Of a stretch of DNA of 64,000 nt, positions 33,164 to 42,857 are shown piece by piece; position 1 is the stretch's first letter; the number at the start of each line of letters is the position of its first letter. A program made the position numbers and the translations under genes. The DNA comes from Nemophila menziesii (lineage: Eukaryota > Streptophyta > Magnoliopsida > Boraginales > Hydrophyllaceae), in assembly GCA_029959085.1 (NCBI GenBank), contig JARWIR010000021.1, positions 21,849,620 to 21,913,619 on the forward strand, read 5' to 3'. The notes below the pieces were generated by a model, which was given only the letters and a program-made list of their open reading frames with translations, had not been told where the DNA came from and ran no database searches.

Positions 33164-33179
33164 TCCGACAACGGCGCCA
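33164..33179 (-). other. Antisense Athila/Tat-like primer binding site
   Basis: On the minus strand the sequence reads AAGTTTTTGGCGCCGTTGTC, a close match to the Athila/Tat primer site. It faces the plus-strand element that starts at 29159. A second element in opposite orientation, or an inversion, is implied; its LTR would lie to the right but only about 60 bp remain before LINE sequence. Confidence 0.6.
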
Positions 33180-33245
33180 AAAACTTGTCACCCTCCTTTT
33201 TGCGTTGATTTATATTACACACTTGGGGAAAAACACATATGTAGA

Positions 33246-33900
33246 CAGAGGGTGGGCCGAAAAGATTGTTAGGTCATATATTATTTTGTTCTTTGGAACA
33301 TTTGAAAAGCGAAGATGAAGGCGTACTACGAGACATGCGAGGTTCATGTCGATGTAAGAGCGGCAGATATAGCGATGCCAGAGAATTTAGGGTCTAACTG
33401 GGAAGCGGGGTCCTTTTCTGTGCCGGAGGGATATTCTGGTAACCCTGCTTCAACTATTCCACCTCAAGTGGACGTCTCATTTCTATGCAAGGCGTCGCTC
33501 CAGGAGGGATGGGAGCATACCAAAATCGGCATCGTTGAAGTGCATAAGTCTAGCTAGAAAATTTTGACTTACTCAGTCACTTATTTGTGCACTTATGTGC
33601 TCGAAGTGAGGCTCAGGAAGTTGTCTGTGCAACGGAATTGTGCGAGCAGTTTGTTCTTTTTTTTAGCAAAACTGTTTGATCAAGAATGAGATTTTTTTCA
33701 AACAAATTTGAGATTATTCAGTTTACAGCGTTCGTCGGAATCTAATTGGTTGGTTCAGCCTTTGCTGTAGAAGATCGGGGAGTTAGCTAATAGGTACATG
33801 TATGTGTCGTTTTACCATATTTCACGGGTCTTCAACAACAAGGCAGACACCATTGTTAGGGCCTCCATACGGGACACACAAGTAGAGATATCGTTTTTCG
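33246..33900 (+). pseudogene. LINE 3' fragment: linker and RNase H relic
   Basis: Frame-shifted pieces match the C-terminal part of LINE ORF2. GWAEKIVRSYIILFFGTFEKRR and MKAYYETCEVHVDV correspond to GGWDENIVKD...WNIWKGKMKAIHE of the LINE at 34-40.8 kb. QVDVSFLCKASLQEGW marks the first RNase H strand and YVSFYHISRVFNNKADTIVR its last helix. Several indels show that it is dead. It ends just before the next LINE, giving two LINE-derived units head to tail. Confidence 0.7.
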
Positions 33901-34202
33901 GCCTCAGATATAGTTTCGTTCGTTTATGTGTTAATTGACTCAGAATAGACTAAAAAAGAATCGACGGTTTCGTTCACCAATAATAAAGAATACTTTACCA
34001 AAGGTTTTTATTCAATTTACCAAAGGGTTTTATTTTGACTAAGAAAGACTCTCTCTCTCTTCTCTCTCTAGTTTCAGGCCTCTTCTTTTCTTCTCACTAG
34101 GGTTACGCTTTTCTTCTCGTCAATTAACTTAGGATCGTGGCTCATCGGCATCACCGAACAACCATAACTCAACCCTAACCTAACCAAGTGGTGCAAGCGA
34201 AG

Positions 34203-36623
34203 ATGGGAATATCAACCGATGGTATTGGAAAATGGGGAAAAAGGAAACAGACGCTGAGCTTCGGGAAAACCAACCAAACATCGGAAATCTCAAGATCGGG
34301 GCAAAGGAGAAGCAGTAAACAAAATCTCGTGTTAATCAAGGCTAATGATGAAAGGTATTACAATATTTCTTTACTAATCTATCGTTACCCAAGATTTACT
34401 TACAGATCGGCAGAAATCAACCACTCGCGAAAAGTTTTTCCTTTTTTTAATCTGTTTTTAGTGTTTCGATGGAGTGAGCGTGTAATAGAAAGTTATATAA
34501 AGCTTAAGAAGAAGATTAAGAGTCGCTATAGAGTCTCCTATTACTCTAGGCTGAATAAGGTTCATTCTCAGACATTAAAAATAGGAATAAATCCCTTTAA
34601 CATACCCTTATCAGAACTAATCATTACTATAGACATTTATGAGGGTGGTTATAGGGCAGTAATAGATGTAATCAAGAAGCGTGATAAGTTGTATTTTCCC
34701 AAACCATCAAGATTACCAAGGGTTAGCGTATTACAGAAGAGATTCATCAAGTATAAGGTACTGTCCACCTATTTAAGCAAGATGGAAGGTAATGTTTTAT
34801 TACTCACTCACTTTTCCCTCGCTACTTTCAGTTCTTCCTTTCAATCTGTTCCATTTACTCCTTGCATAATTCTATTTTTGGTTTCAAAAAAAGTTGTTTC
34901 ACATTTACGTAACACTATTAACCTTTCTTGTTTGTGCTGTTTAACCATGGCAACAAGAGATAATCACGCACTTCCTATAATACAACTGAATGACCACAAA
35001 GCACGAAAATTGGGGGTTATCGACATAGGTATGAAGACCAGACTAGTGGAGAGTATGAAAGAAGAGAAAGCCATTATTCTTAAAATAGTGGGTGAAACTA
35101 CTGTTTATGCTGTCCAAATCAGGAAATTTATTGAAGATAAGTGGGGTATCCAGGGGCACTTCAGATTATCAGATATCAAAGAAAATGTTTTCAGGCTTGA
35201 AGTGTTCAATGAGAAGGAATTCAATAGAGTATGGGAAATGCGTCCTAGTATCTACTCCAAGATGCACATAAGCATGACGATATGGCCATTGAAGATGGAG
35301 TTCAAAGACATATCAACTGACTACTCATCAATTTGGGTGCAAATTAGGGGTCTAGCTTTCAAGCAAAATAATCTCACAACAGTTAGAGCTCTAGAGAAGT
35401 GCTTCATCAAAGTAGAAGCAGTGGACCTACCAGCAGCTACAAATATAGACATCAAAATACTTAGATTCAGAATCAGGTTTAATACCAAATTTCCACTTCC
35501 CCCAGGAACTTATCTTTATCAAGAAGAAGGCGCGGCATGGGTAGTGTTTCAATATGAAAACACAGGACTTCTCTGCTTCAGATGTGGAAGGATAGGCCAC
35601 CAGTATGGAGATTGCCCAATTAAAGTGATCAAACAAGAAGAAGATATTGATGAAAGAAGGAAAGTAACATGGAGCATAGATAATGTGGCAAAGTTTCCCC
35701 CTTTTAACCCTATATATGGTTTTCATATTAATGTTAATGGAGAATTTGTAAACTATATATATAATGATAGTAATGTAAGAAATGCAGGACTCTCTCATAG
35801 GAATCCTAATCCAACAAGAGGCATAATAATTAATGAAGGTGGCGGGAACAGTCTTAGCAAATTCAACTACACGAAGAAAGGAGTAGCTAATAAATACGCG
35901 TACAATAAGGAAATGGAAGAAGAGAATCAAAGGGAGGATAAAGAATGGGAAGCTTGGAATAGGCAAATGCATGACTTACGCAATGAACTTCACGAGTCAA
36001 CACTCAAGATTGAAGCATTCAAAAAAACACATGGCATTAACGATGAAGGAGAAGATGGGAATGATGGAGATATAAGGGCGGTTATGTTAGCATTTGAAGA
36101 AGAGGTCAGGAAAATAAAAGGCAAACACGCAGTAACCATCAGCGAGAACTCAGAATCAAATGCTGAAATGTCTTCTAACTTTCAACATAAAATCAAAAGA
36201 AGAAGAGAAGGAAGGCCAGGACCATCAGATAGAGGAAATAAAAGTGGTAGCTCTAATATAGCTGGAAACTTCAAGAAACTTAGGGTGGTGGATGCTATTG
36301 AGAATTTAGTGAATAACAACAGGTATAGTGTGCTTGAGAACGTGAAAGAAAAAGAAATTGAAGGAGAATCTCTACATGAAGGAACCAATAATGATGGTGA
36401 TGTCTCAAAAATGATAGACGAATATGATTCGCAATTTGAACCTGAAGAAGAAAAAGAAGGTAGCTATGAAAACAGTGAGAACTATTTTGAGAAAGATTAT
36501 GAAGGTGGTGGTGAGGATCATGATATGAATTTCAACTATGCTGACGCTGTGGAAGAGGAGGAAGAGAATAACAAAGGGAAAGCTGGAGGCGGCTACTCCA
36601 AAAAAGCCGCAAAAGCAAAGTGA
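34203..36623 (+). CDS. LINE ORF1: RNA-binding protein with DUF4283-like domain and CCHC knuckle
   Basis: The conserved part starts at the ATG at 34947 (MATRDNHALPI), giving 558 residues. Residues about 1-190 of that part are the DUF4283-like domain of plant LINEs (EEKAIILKIVGETTVYAVQI, MSMTIWPLKMEFK-type segment), ending in the knuckle CFRCGRIGHQYGDC. The C-terminal half is acidic and lysine-rich. The same frame is open for about 250 codons upstream, to an ATG at 34203, with no recognisable domain (MGISTDGIGKWGKRK). I give the longer span as the open frame but regard 34947 as the safer start. The product should coat LINE RNA in the ribonucleoprotein particle. It overlaps ORF2 by four bases. 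Confidence 0.82.
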   Translation: MGISTDGIGKWGKRKQTLSFGKTNQTSEISRSGQRRSSKQNLVLIKANDERYYNISLLIYRYPRFTYRSAEINHSRKVFPFFNLFLVFRWSERVIESYIKLKKKIKSRYRVSYYSRLNKVHSQTLKIGINPFNIPLSELIITIDIYEGGYRAVIDVIKKRDKLYFPKPSRLPRVSVLQKRFIKYKVLSTYLSKMEGNVLLLTHFSLATFSSSFQSVPFTPCIILFLVSKKVVSHLRNTINLSCLCCLTMATRDNHALPIIQLNDHKARKLGVIDIGMKTRLVESMKEEKAIILKIVGETTVYAVQIRKFIEDKWGIQGHFRLSDIKENVFRLEVFNEKEFNRVWEMRPSIYSKMHISMTIWPLKMEFKDISTDYSSIWVQIRGLAFKQNNLTTVRALEKCFIKVEAVDLPAATNIDIKILRFRIRFNTKFPLPPGTYLYQEEGAAWVVFQYENTGLLCFRCGRIGHQYGDCPIKVIKQEEDIDERRKVTWSIDNVAKFPPFNPIYGFHINVNGEFVNYIYNDSNVRNAGLSHRNPNPTRGIIINEGGGNSLSKFNYTKKGVANKYAYNKEMEEENQREDKEWEAWNRQMHDLRNELHESTLKIEAFKKTHGINDEGEDGNDGDIRAVMLAFEEEVRKIKGKHAVTISENSESNAEMSSNFQHKIKRRREGRPGPSDRGNKSGSSNIAGNFKKLRVVDAIENLVNNNRYSVLENVKEKEIEGESLHEGTNNDGDVSKMIDEYDSQFEPEEEKEGSYENSENYFEKDYEGGGEDHDMNFNYADAVEEEEENNKGKAGGGYSKKAAKAK

Positions 36624-39600
36624 CGACAATATTTTGGAATGTCCAGGGCATTCGAGCACCCTTGACATTCTCCAGGATCAGCTCGATGGTGAAACAGTTC
36701 AGGCCAGGGTTGGTTGCTTTTTGCGAAACAATGTTGAGAGAGACAGATTCTCAAGACATTGTTTCGAAGTTGGGTTTTGGTAACAAGTTTTGTGTGGACC
36801 CCACTGGATCAGCTTTTCATTCAGGGGGTTTCCTTATTTTGTGGCAGGATTTTGTTCGGCTTAGTGTAGTGTTTAGTTGTTCCTTTTATGTTATCGTTTG
36901 CATTAATGAAATTAGTTTTTCCTACTATATGATTTTCGTACATGCTCCCAATGATTTTTATCATAGAACACAAATTTGGAAAGAAATAACAAACTGGAGT
37001 AAAGATATAAAACTACCATGGACTATAGTCGGGGACTTTAATGAAATACTAAATGTGACTGAAAAATTGAGCAAAAACCCTCCTAATTTAGATCGTATTA
37101 ATAATTTTAAGGAATTTACTTACCAAAATTCTCTTATTGAAATAAAGTCTAATGGATGTTTCTTTACATGGTCTAACAGATTAGAAGATGGGAAATTAGT
37201 TAAAACAAAAATCGATCGAGGGCTCGCTACTTACGAGTGGATGGAAAAATTCCCGCGCGCAGAAATTTTCGTGCCACCAGCTATAGGGTCGGATCACTCT
37301 CCTCTTGTCCTACATTATGATATTAATATGAAAATTGGGAAAAAGTACTTTAAATTCGAGACTAGGTGGTTAGAAGATAATAGTTGTAGAGAAATAGTTG
37401 ATAATAGTTGGAGAATACCTAACATTAACCCCCCAATCACTAAATTCTTAAAGAAAAGGGAACATACTAAAGAAAACCTCATAAAATGGAGCTATAAAAA
37501 TTTTAAAAACCATGATATAACAATAAAGAATCTTCAAAACAAACTCATTAGCCTCAATAACTCCAAATTAGATTTAACTAAGTGTGCGGAGGAAGAAAAT
37601 AGAATTAAAGAACAAATAAAAATCGAATATAATAGAGAAGAGAAATATTGGAGTGACAGGGCCAGGGTTAACTGGCTAACTTTCGGGGACAAAAATACTA
37701 AATTTTTTCACTTAGCTACTTTACAAAGAAGAAAACTTAATAGAATAACTAGAATTAAGGATAACGAAGGAATATGGAAAGAAAATACTGATGAAATAAA
37801 AGAGAGTTTTCAAGATTACTATAAAAATCTATTTAAAGAAGAAACCTGCTCTACGGAAGATATGGATAGGGCTATAAAGTATATTCGACCAAAAGTTACA
37901 GAACAAATGAATGAAAACTTGACTAAAACACCAGACTTACAAGAAGTTGAAAAAGCGATTAATGAACTCTCTTCTTCCAAAGCTCCGGGCCCCGACGGCC
38001 TTAACGGTAAATTTTACAAAGAATTTTGGGATATTATTAAAGATGATGTTATGACTGTTATTATTGATTTTTTCAACAACAATTGCTCTTTAGGAAAGAT
38101 TAATGATACACTAATCACCCTTATCCCAAAAGGGGAAACACAGGAAAACTTAGGAGATTTTAGACCCATATCTTGTGTTAACTTCATTTATAAAATTATT
38201 ACGAAAATATTATCTAATAGACTTAGAGAAATTATGAATGTTATAGTTTCACAGACTCAAGCAGGTTTTATTAAAGGACGCGCAATCCAAGATAATATCA
38301 TCATTGCTCAAGAAATTTCTTTCTTTATGGCAAAAAAAAGGAAAAACAAGAAACACTTAGCTGCCATAAAAATCGCTATGGCAAAAGCTTACGATCAGGT
38401 TAGATGGGACTTTCTATTTCTCGTATTAGAAAAATTGGGTTTTAATAGGAAATGGATAGATTGGATTAAAAACTGCGTAACTTCGGCCTCTTTTAATTTA
38501 AACCTTAACGGTGAGAGATTGGATAACTTTAAATCAGGGAGGGGCCTTAGACAAGGGGACCCACTATCCCCTTTTCTTTTCTCTATTCTTACAGAATCTC
38601 TCATTAGCATTATTGATCATGCCATTAATAAAGAATCGATAAAAGGAATCCAAATCAACCGGAACTGCCCCAGCATATCCCACCTGCTGTTCGCTGATGA
38701 TTCGCTCTTCTTCTTAGATCTGGAACTTACAGATATTAATAGTTTCAAAGAATGTCTCGATATTTATTGCAACGGGTCAGGACAAAAAATTAATTTCAAC
38801 AAATCAGCGATCCTCTTTAGTAAGGAAACTTCAGAAGATCTTAGAATAAAAACCTGTAACGAATTAAACTTTATAGAGACAAATGACCTTGGGTTTTACC
38901 TTGGTATACCACTCTGCCACAAGAGATCCAAAGTGGAGTCATTAGAATGGATAGCAAAGAAATTTTTTAAGAATACAGAGGGATGGAAAGCAAAATTATT
39001 ATCAGAAGGAGGGAAAGAAGTGCTAATAAAAGCAGTTTTACAGGCTATTCCTAATTACTATATGTCAATTTTCTCTTTTCCTATTTCTTTTTGCAACAAA
39101 TTAATTTCTGCTATTTCTAATTTCTGGTGGAATTCAGGAGAAAAGAACAGGATACATTGGCTTGCATGGGAAAAAGTTACAATAAGTAAACTGATTGGTG
39201 GCCTAGGTTTCAAAGACTTCAAAAATATGAATACGGTTCTCTTAGCAGCTCAGGCTTGGAGATTAATGAATGACACTGAAAACCTTGCGGCTAAGCTACT
39301 TAAAGGTATTTATTTCTATAAGTCCAACTTCATGACATGTAAAATTAAACAAAGCAGAACCTGGAGCTGGGCAAGTTTAATAGAAGGAAGGGATTTTTTA
39401 AAGAAATATGGAATAAAAAAGATTGGTAACGGTGAAAATACAAATATCTGGAACGAAAAATGGATTGACACAGAATGGGAAATCAACAAACCAGCGGGCA
39501 TCACCATCAACAAAGTTAACGAATTAATGAAAACAGGTACTACGGAATGGGATCTCGATATCCTAAACAATGTCTTCCCAGAGCCTGTGATACCACTAAT

Positions 39601-40753
39601 CAGAAGGATAAAAGATACGGATATAGAAACAAAAGATAAATTCATATGGCCCTTTTCAAAAGATGGTACATACGACACAAAAACTGGATATAAAGTTATC
39701 ACACATGAAAAAGTCATCAACAAACCAACAACAGCAACCCAAAAATTAAAATATGACTCACCAATATGGAGGGCTATTTGGAGGTCAAACATACCAAGAA
39801 AAATCAAGATGTTCATTTGGCGCTTATGCAACAATGCTATACCAACGAGAACAAACCTATATATTAGGAAATGTGCAGACTCAAAAAATTGTATATGGTG
39901 TAATTACCCAGAAGAAACTATTGAACATCTTTTGCTAACCTGTACATTATGTAAAGATATTTGGGCGGGCTCTCCTCTTCAAATTAGAATCCCTGAGAAT
40001 CTAGAGGACAAATTTGAAGATTGGTTCATAAAAATCATAAAAACGTTCGGCGAAGGAGGATGGGATGAGAATATAGTCAAAGATACCATTATGATAACCC
40101 TATGGAATATATGGAAAGGAAAAATGAAAGCAATACATGAAGGAACAGTGATGAATGGAACGGGAATTAATATAGCAACGGCAAAACTTATGCAGGATCT
40201 TCATGGAATTAACTGGAAGGAAACTAATCTCAAAAAAATGACGAATAAAGACACAGAAAAGGAAACTCCAAGCCAAGACCTTCAAGAAGCTGATATAAAA
40301 ATCTACTGCGATACATCTTTTTCCAACAAATGGGAGCCAGCAGGAATTGCAATAGTAGGACTAGACAAACGGGAAAACAAATGTTTTGAACTTAGCGAAG
40401 ATATAGAATGTAACACGATAGAAGAAGCGGAAGCATATGCGGTCCTTAAAGCAACCGAATTGGGGGGTGACCTTACGTGTAATAATAAGATCATCCTATC
40501 AGATAACCTTGAGGTTATTCAAGGTATTAAGCAAGTGTCAGCAGCTCGTTGGAATATCCAACCTATTCTGCGCAAAATTGTTCGCAAAGCTAGGGGAATT
40601 GGGCAGGTTTCCTTTTACCACATCAGTAGGAAGCTCAATGGAAAAGCGGACAAACTTGCAAAGGAAGCTAGGCACAGGGCAATGGCTAGACGTCTAGAGG
40701 CGTTTAGTATTTTTGATGCAGCAGCTAGACTAGGAAAATTAGGAATAGGTTAA
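36620..40753 (+). CDS. LINE ORF2: endonuclease, reverse transcriptase, RNase H (RT motif A mutated)
   Basis: The frame opens at a GTG overlapping the ORF1 stop; the first ATG (36686) would remove the first endonuclease strand FWNVQGI. The APE-type endonuclease covers about residues 1-230 (FCETM, VGDFNEIL, GSDHSPLV). RT spans about 470-760 with PGPDGLNGKFYKEFW, DFRPISCVNFIYKI, RQGDPLSPFLF and LLFADDSLFF. In motif A plant LINEs have K-x-D-M-x-K-A-Y-D; here KIAMAKAYD, with Ala at about residue 586 (38375-38377, GCT). A zinc region (CIWCNYPEETIEHLLLTC) and RNase H (YCDTSF, EEAEAYAVLK, LSDNLEVIQG, GKADKLAKEA) follow. All other catalytic residues look intact. Confidence 0.9.
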   Translation: MTTIFWNVQGIRAPLTFSRISSMVKQFRPGLVAFCETMLRETDSQDIVSKLGFGNKFCVDPTGSAFHSGGFLILWQDFVRLSVVFSCSFYVIVCINEISFSYYMIFVHAPNDFYHRTQIWKEITNWSKDIKLPWTIVGDFNEILNVTEKLSKNPPNLDRINNFKEFTYQNSLIEIKSNGCFFTWSNRLEDGKLVKTKIDRGLATYEWMEKFPRAEIFVPPAIGSDHSPLVLHYDINMKIGKKYFKFETRWLEDNSCREIVDNSWRIPNINPPITKFLKKREHTKENLIKWSYKNFKNHDITIKNLQNKLISLNNSKLDLTKCAEEENRIKEQIKIEYNREEKYWSDRARVNWLTFGDKNTKFFHLATLQRRKLNRITRIKDNEGIWKENTDEIKESFQDYYKNLFKEETCSTEDMDRAIKYIRPKVTEQMNENLTKTPDLQEVEKAINELSSSKAPGPDGLNGKFYKEFWDIIKDDVMTVIIDFFNNNCSLGKINDTLITLIPKGETQENLGDFRPISCVNFIYKIITKILSNRLREIMNVIVSQTQAGFIKGRAIQDNIIIAQEISFFMAKKRKNKKHLAAIKIAMAKAYDQVRWDFLFLVLEKLGFNRKWIDWIKNCVTSASFNLNLNGERLDNFKSGRGLRQGDPLSPFLFSILTESLISIIDHAINKESIKGIQINRNCPSISHLLFADDSLFFLDLELTDINSFKECLDIYCNGSGQKINFNKSAILFSKETSEDLRIKTCNELNFIETNDLGFYLGIPLCHKRSKVESLEWIAKKFFKNTEGWKAKLLSEGGKEVLIKAVLQAIPNYYMSIFSFPISFCNKLISAISNFWWNSGEKNRIHWLAWEKVTISKLIGGLGFKDFKNMNTVLLAAQAWRLMNDTENLAAKLLKGIYFYKSNFMTCKIKQSRTWSWASLIEGRDFLKKYGIKKIGNGENTNIWNEKWIDTEWEINKPAGITINKVNELMKTGTTEWDLDILNNVFPEPVIPLIRRIKDTDIETKDKFIWPFSKDGTYDTKTGYKVITHEKVINKPTTATQKLKYDSPIWRAIWRSNIPRKIKMFIWRLCNNAIPTRTNLYIRKCADSKNCIWCNYPEETIEHLLLTCTLCKDIWAGSPLQIRIPENLEDKFEDWFIKIIKTFGEGGWDENIVKDTIMITLWNIWKGKMKAIHEGTVMNGTGINIATAKLMQDLHGINWKETNLKKMTNKDTEKETPSQDLQEADIKIYCDTSFSNKWEPAGIAIVGLDKRENKCFELSEDIECNTIEEAEAYAVLKATELGGDLTCNNKIILSDNLEVIQGIKQVSAARWNIQPILRKIVRKARGIGQVSFYHISRKLNGKADKLAKEARHRAMARRLEAFSIFDAAARLGKLGIG

Positions 40754-40771
40754 CTTTTCTTGTTTTGTTTT

Positions 40772-40786
40772 GGTGCCCTGGGCACC
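40772..40786 (+). other. 3' UTR hairpin of the LINE
   Basis: GGTGCCCTGGGCACC is a perfect 6-bp stem with a 3-nt loop, 12 bp before the poly-A. Short hairpins near the 3' end of LINE RNA are known recognition elements for the element's own RT in several clades; the role here is inferred. Confidence 0.6.
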
Positions 40787-40998
40787 TTTTATTGTCCAAA
40801 AAAAAAAAAAAAGTCAAATATTTTCATTCGACCGAGAATGAATAAAATATAGTTTGGGTGAATCCATCACGGGGTTGACAAAAAAAGAATCCATCACGGG
40901 TACATGTGAGAGCATGCGCAATCTTACGATAACTATAGTACTCTCACAGGTAGCTTAACATTCCTCCGAGCAATAATTTTCTGTTGTAGCTGTAACTC

Positions 40999-41006
40999 TA
41001 TAAATA
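40999..41006 (+). promoter_or_regulatory. Probable TATA box of the MATH-BTB gene
   Basis: TATAAATA lies about 290 bp before the ATG at 41297. A CT-repeat (41133-41149) in the presumed leader resembles the pyrimidine-rich initiator region of plant genes. The start site is not mapped. Confidence 0.45.
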
Positions 41007-41132
41007 TAGACTATTAGATACATATATGTACGTTAACTGATCTCTATATAGATATATACGTATATATACGTACCTGAACTTATAAGTCTTTCACGTTTCA
41101 TTACTCTATTAATCATTCCCCATTTCCTTCTA

Positions 41133-41149
41133 CTCTCTCTCTCTCTCTC
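41133..41149 (+). repeat. CT microsatellite in the 5' leader of the MATH-BTB gene
   Basis: About eight CT units in the presumed 5' untranslated region, before a run of TCATCG and AAACCCTA motifs common in plant leaders. Confidence 0.8.
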
Positions 41150-41296
41150 CCCGAAACCCTAGAAGAAAATTTCACCTAATCCTTCATCGATCCCTATATT
41201 TTCTCCCCCAAATCAAAACCCTATTTTCTAGTTCCTAATTTCGTTACAAAACCCTAGATTCATATTCAATCAACCCTAAATTTGGTTGAATTGGGC

Positions 41297-42857
41297 ATGG
41301 GAAGGCTTAGCAATGAAACCTCAAAGCCGACGTCATCGTCAACGCCGGTTGTGACAACATCGACGTCTATAACAGAGACGGTGAACGGCTCACACGATTT
41401 CAAGATAACGGGGTATTCCTTATCAAAAGGGATAGGGATTGGTAAATACATAGCTTCAGATACGTTTATGGTTGGTGGTTATGCGTGGGCGATCTATTTT
41501 TACCCAGATGGGAAAAGCGTCGAGGATAATTCGAGTTACGTGTCTTTGTTCATCGCGCTTGCTAGTGAAGGTACGGATGTGAGAGCCCTTTTTGAGCTCA
41601 CTTTAATGGATCAAAGTGGTAAAGCAAGGCACAAGGTGCATAGTCATTTTGGACGTGCTTTGGAGAGCGGCCCTTATACTCTTAAATACCGTGGAAGTAT
41701 GTGGTACGTAACCTCCTTAATTCTCTCGAAATTAGAAATTATCCATTTTTGATCTGTCAATTCTTGTTTTAATAGCTATTTTGTGATCAAGGAAGGATCT
41801 TTTGATAACTGAAAGGTTGATACTATAATAAATACAAATGTTTTCATTTTGACATAACGAAGCTTTTTACTAACCCCATATATAAAATGATTGATTTTGC
41901 AGGGGATATAAAAGATTTTTCAAAAGAACAGCTTTAGAAACATCAGACTATTTAAAAGATGATTGTCTTCATGTTCATTGCTGTGTAGGTGTGGTTAAAT
42001 CCCATACAGAAGGTCCAAAAATCTACTCTATACCAGTACCACCTTCAGATATAGGTCATCAATTTGGAAAGCTATTAGAAAATGGAAAAAAAACCGATGT
42101 AAATTTCCAAGTTAATGGAGATACATTTTCCGCTCACAAATTAATCCTTGCAGCTCGTTCACCTGTATTTCGAGCTCAACTTTTCGGTCCAATGAAAGAT
42201 CATAATACACAATCTATTATAATAGAAGACATGGAATCACCTGTTTTCAAGGTAATACTATTTCTTCTTTCTTATTACAATATAACTTCATCATTATCAT
42301 TGATTTGTTATTACACACACAGGCTCTTCTACATTTCATATATTGGGATACATTACCTGATATGGAAGAATTTACTGGACAAAACTCAAAATGGGCTTCA
42401 ACATTAATGTCACAACATTTATTAGCAGCTTCAGATCGATACGCTTTAGATAGGCTTAGATTACTATGTGAAGCTAAACTATGTGAAGATGTAGCAGTTA
42501 ATACAGTTGCTACAACATTAGCTTTAGCAGAACAACATCATTGTTTTCAACTAAAATCCGTTTGTCTTAAATTCGTCGCATCACCTGAAAATCTTAGAGG
42601 TAAGTAAAACTCATTTTAAATTTAACAAACCAATATAAAACAGTATTCTAACAATATATATATGTATATGTACAGCTGTAATGCAAACAGATGGATTTGA
42701 GTATTTGAAGGAAAGTTGTCCACCTGTACTAACGGAACTATTGGAATATGTGGCGAGGATTAGTGAGCATTCAGTGATTATTACAAAGCAATTGAATGAT
42801 TGTATGTTAGATGGAGGTGATATACATGGAAGGCGTGTAAAACAAAGACATCATTAA
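41297..42857 (+). CDS. BPM: MATH-BTB (BPM-type) adaptor of CUL3 ubiquitin ligase, 404 aa
   Basis: Four exons are proposed: 41297-41703, 41903-42251, 42323-42599 and 42676-42857, which join in frame to 404 residues, the usual BPM length (about 400). The MATH domain covers about residues 30-165 ([50 protein letters not shown]). The BTB/POZ domain covers about 190-310 ([43 protein letters not shown]). The C-terminus continues with a BACK-like helical part and a basic end (GRRVKQRHH). MATH binds substrates and BTB binds cullin 3, so the protein links targets to ubiquitination in cytosol or nucleus; in Arabidopsis BPM proteins target stress and ABA transcription factors. The start was chosen as the first ATG in frame after the leader. 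Confidence 0.95.

Larger units (their letters stand above)
34025..40813 (+). mobile_element. Near full-length L1-type LINE with two open ORFs
   Basis: A pyrimidine-rich 5' leader (CT repeats near 34050) is followed by ORF1 (DUF4283 and CCHC knuckle), ORF2 (endonuclease, RT, zinc region, RNase H), a 3' hairpin and a 16-A tail (40798-40813). ORF2 is one unbroken frame of 1378 codons, which is rare for an old copy and implies recent activity of the family. The 5' boundary is approximate and I could not find a convincing target duplication. The catalytic Asp of RT motif A is replaced by Ala. Confidence 0.9.

Noticed and set aside
35427..35972. 181-codon antisense ORF across LINE ORF1
   Set aside because: It is a mirror frame of a clearly coding sense ORF and has no domain.
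39316..39834. 172-codon antisense ORF across LINE ORF2
   Set aside because: Shadow of the LINE RT-RNase H frame with no independent support.
33900..40835. A target duplication for the LINE at 34-40.8 kb
   Set aside because: The bases after the poly-A (GTCAAATATTTTCATTC) have no convincing match near the presumed 5' end.
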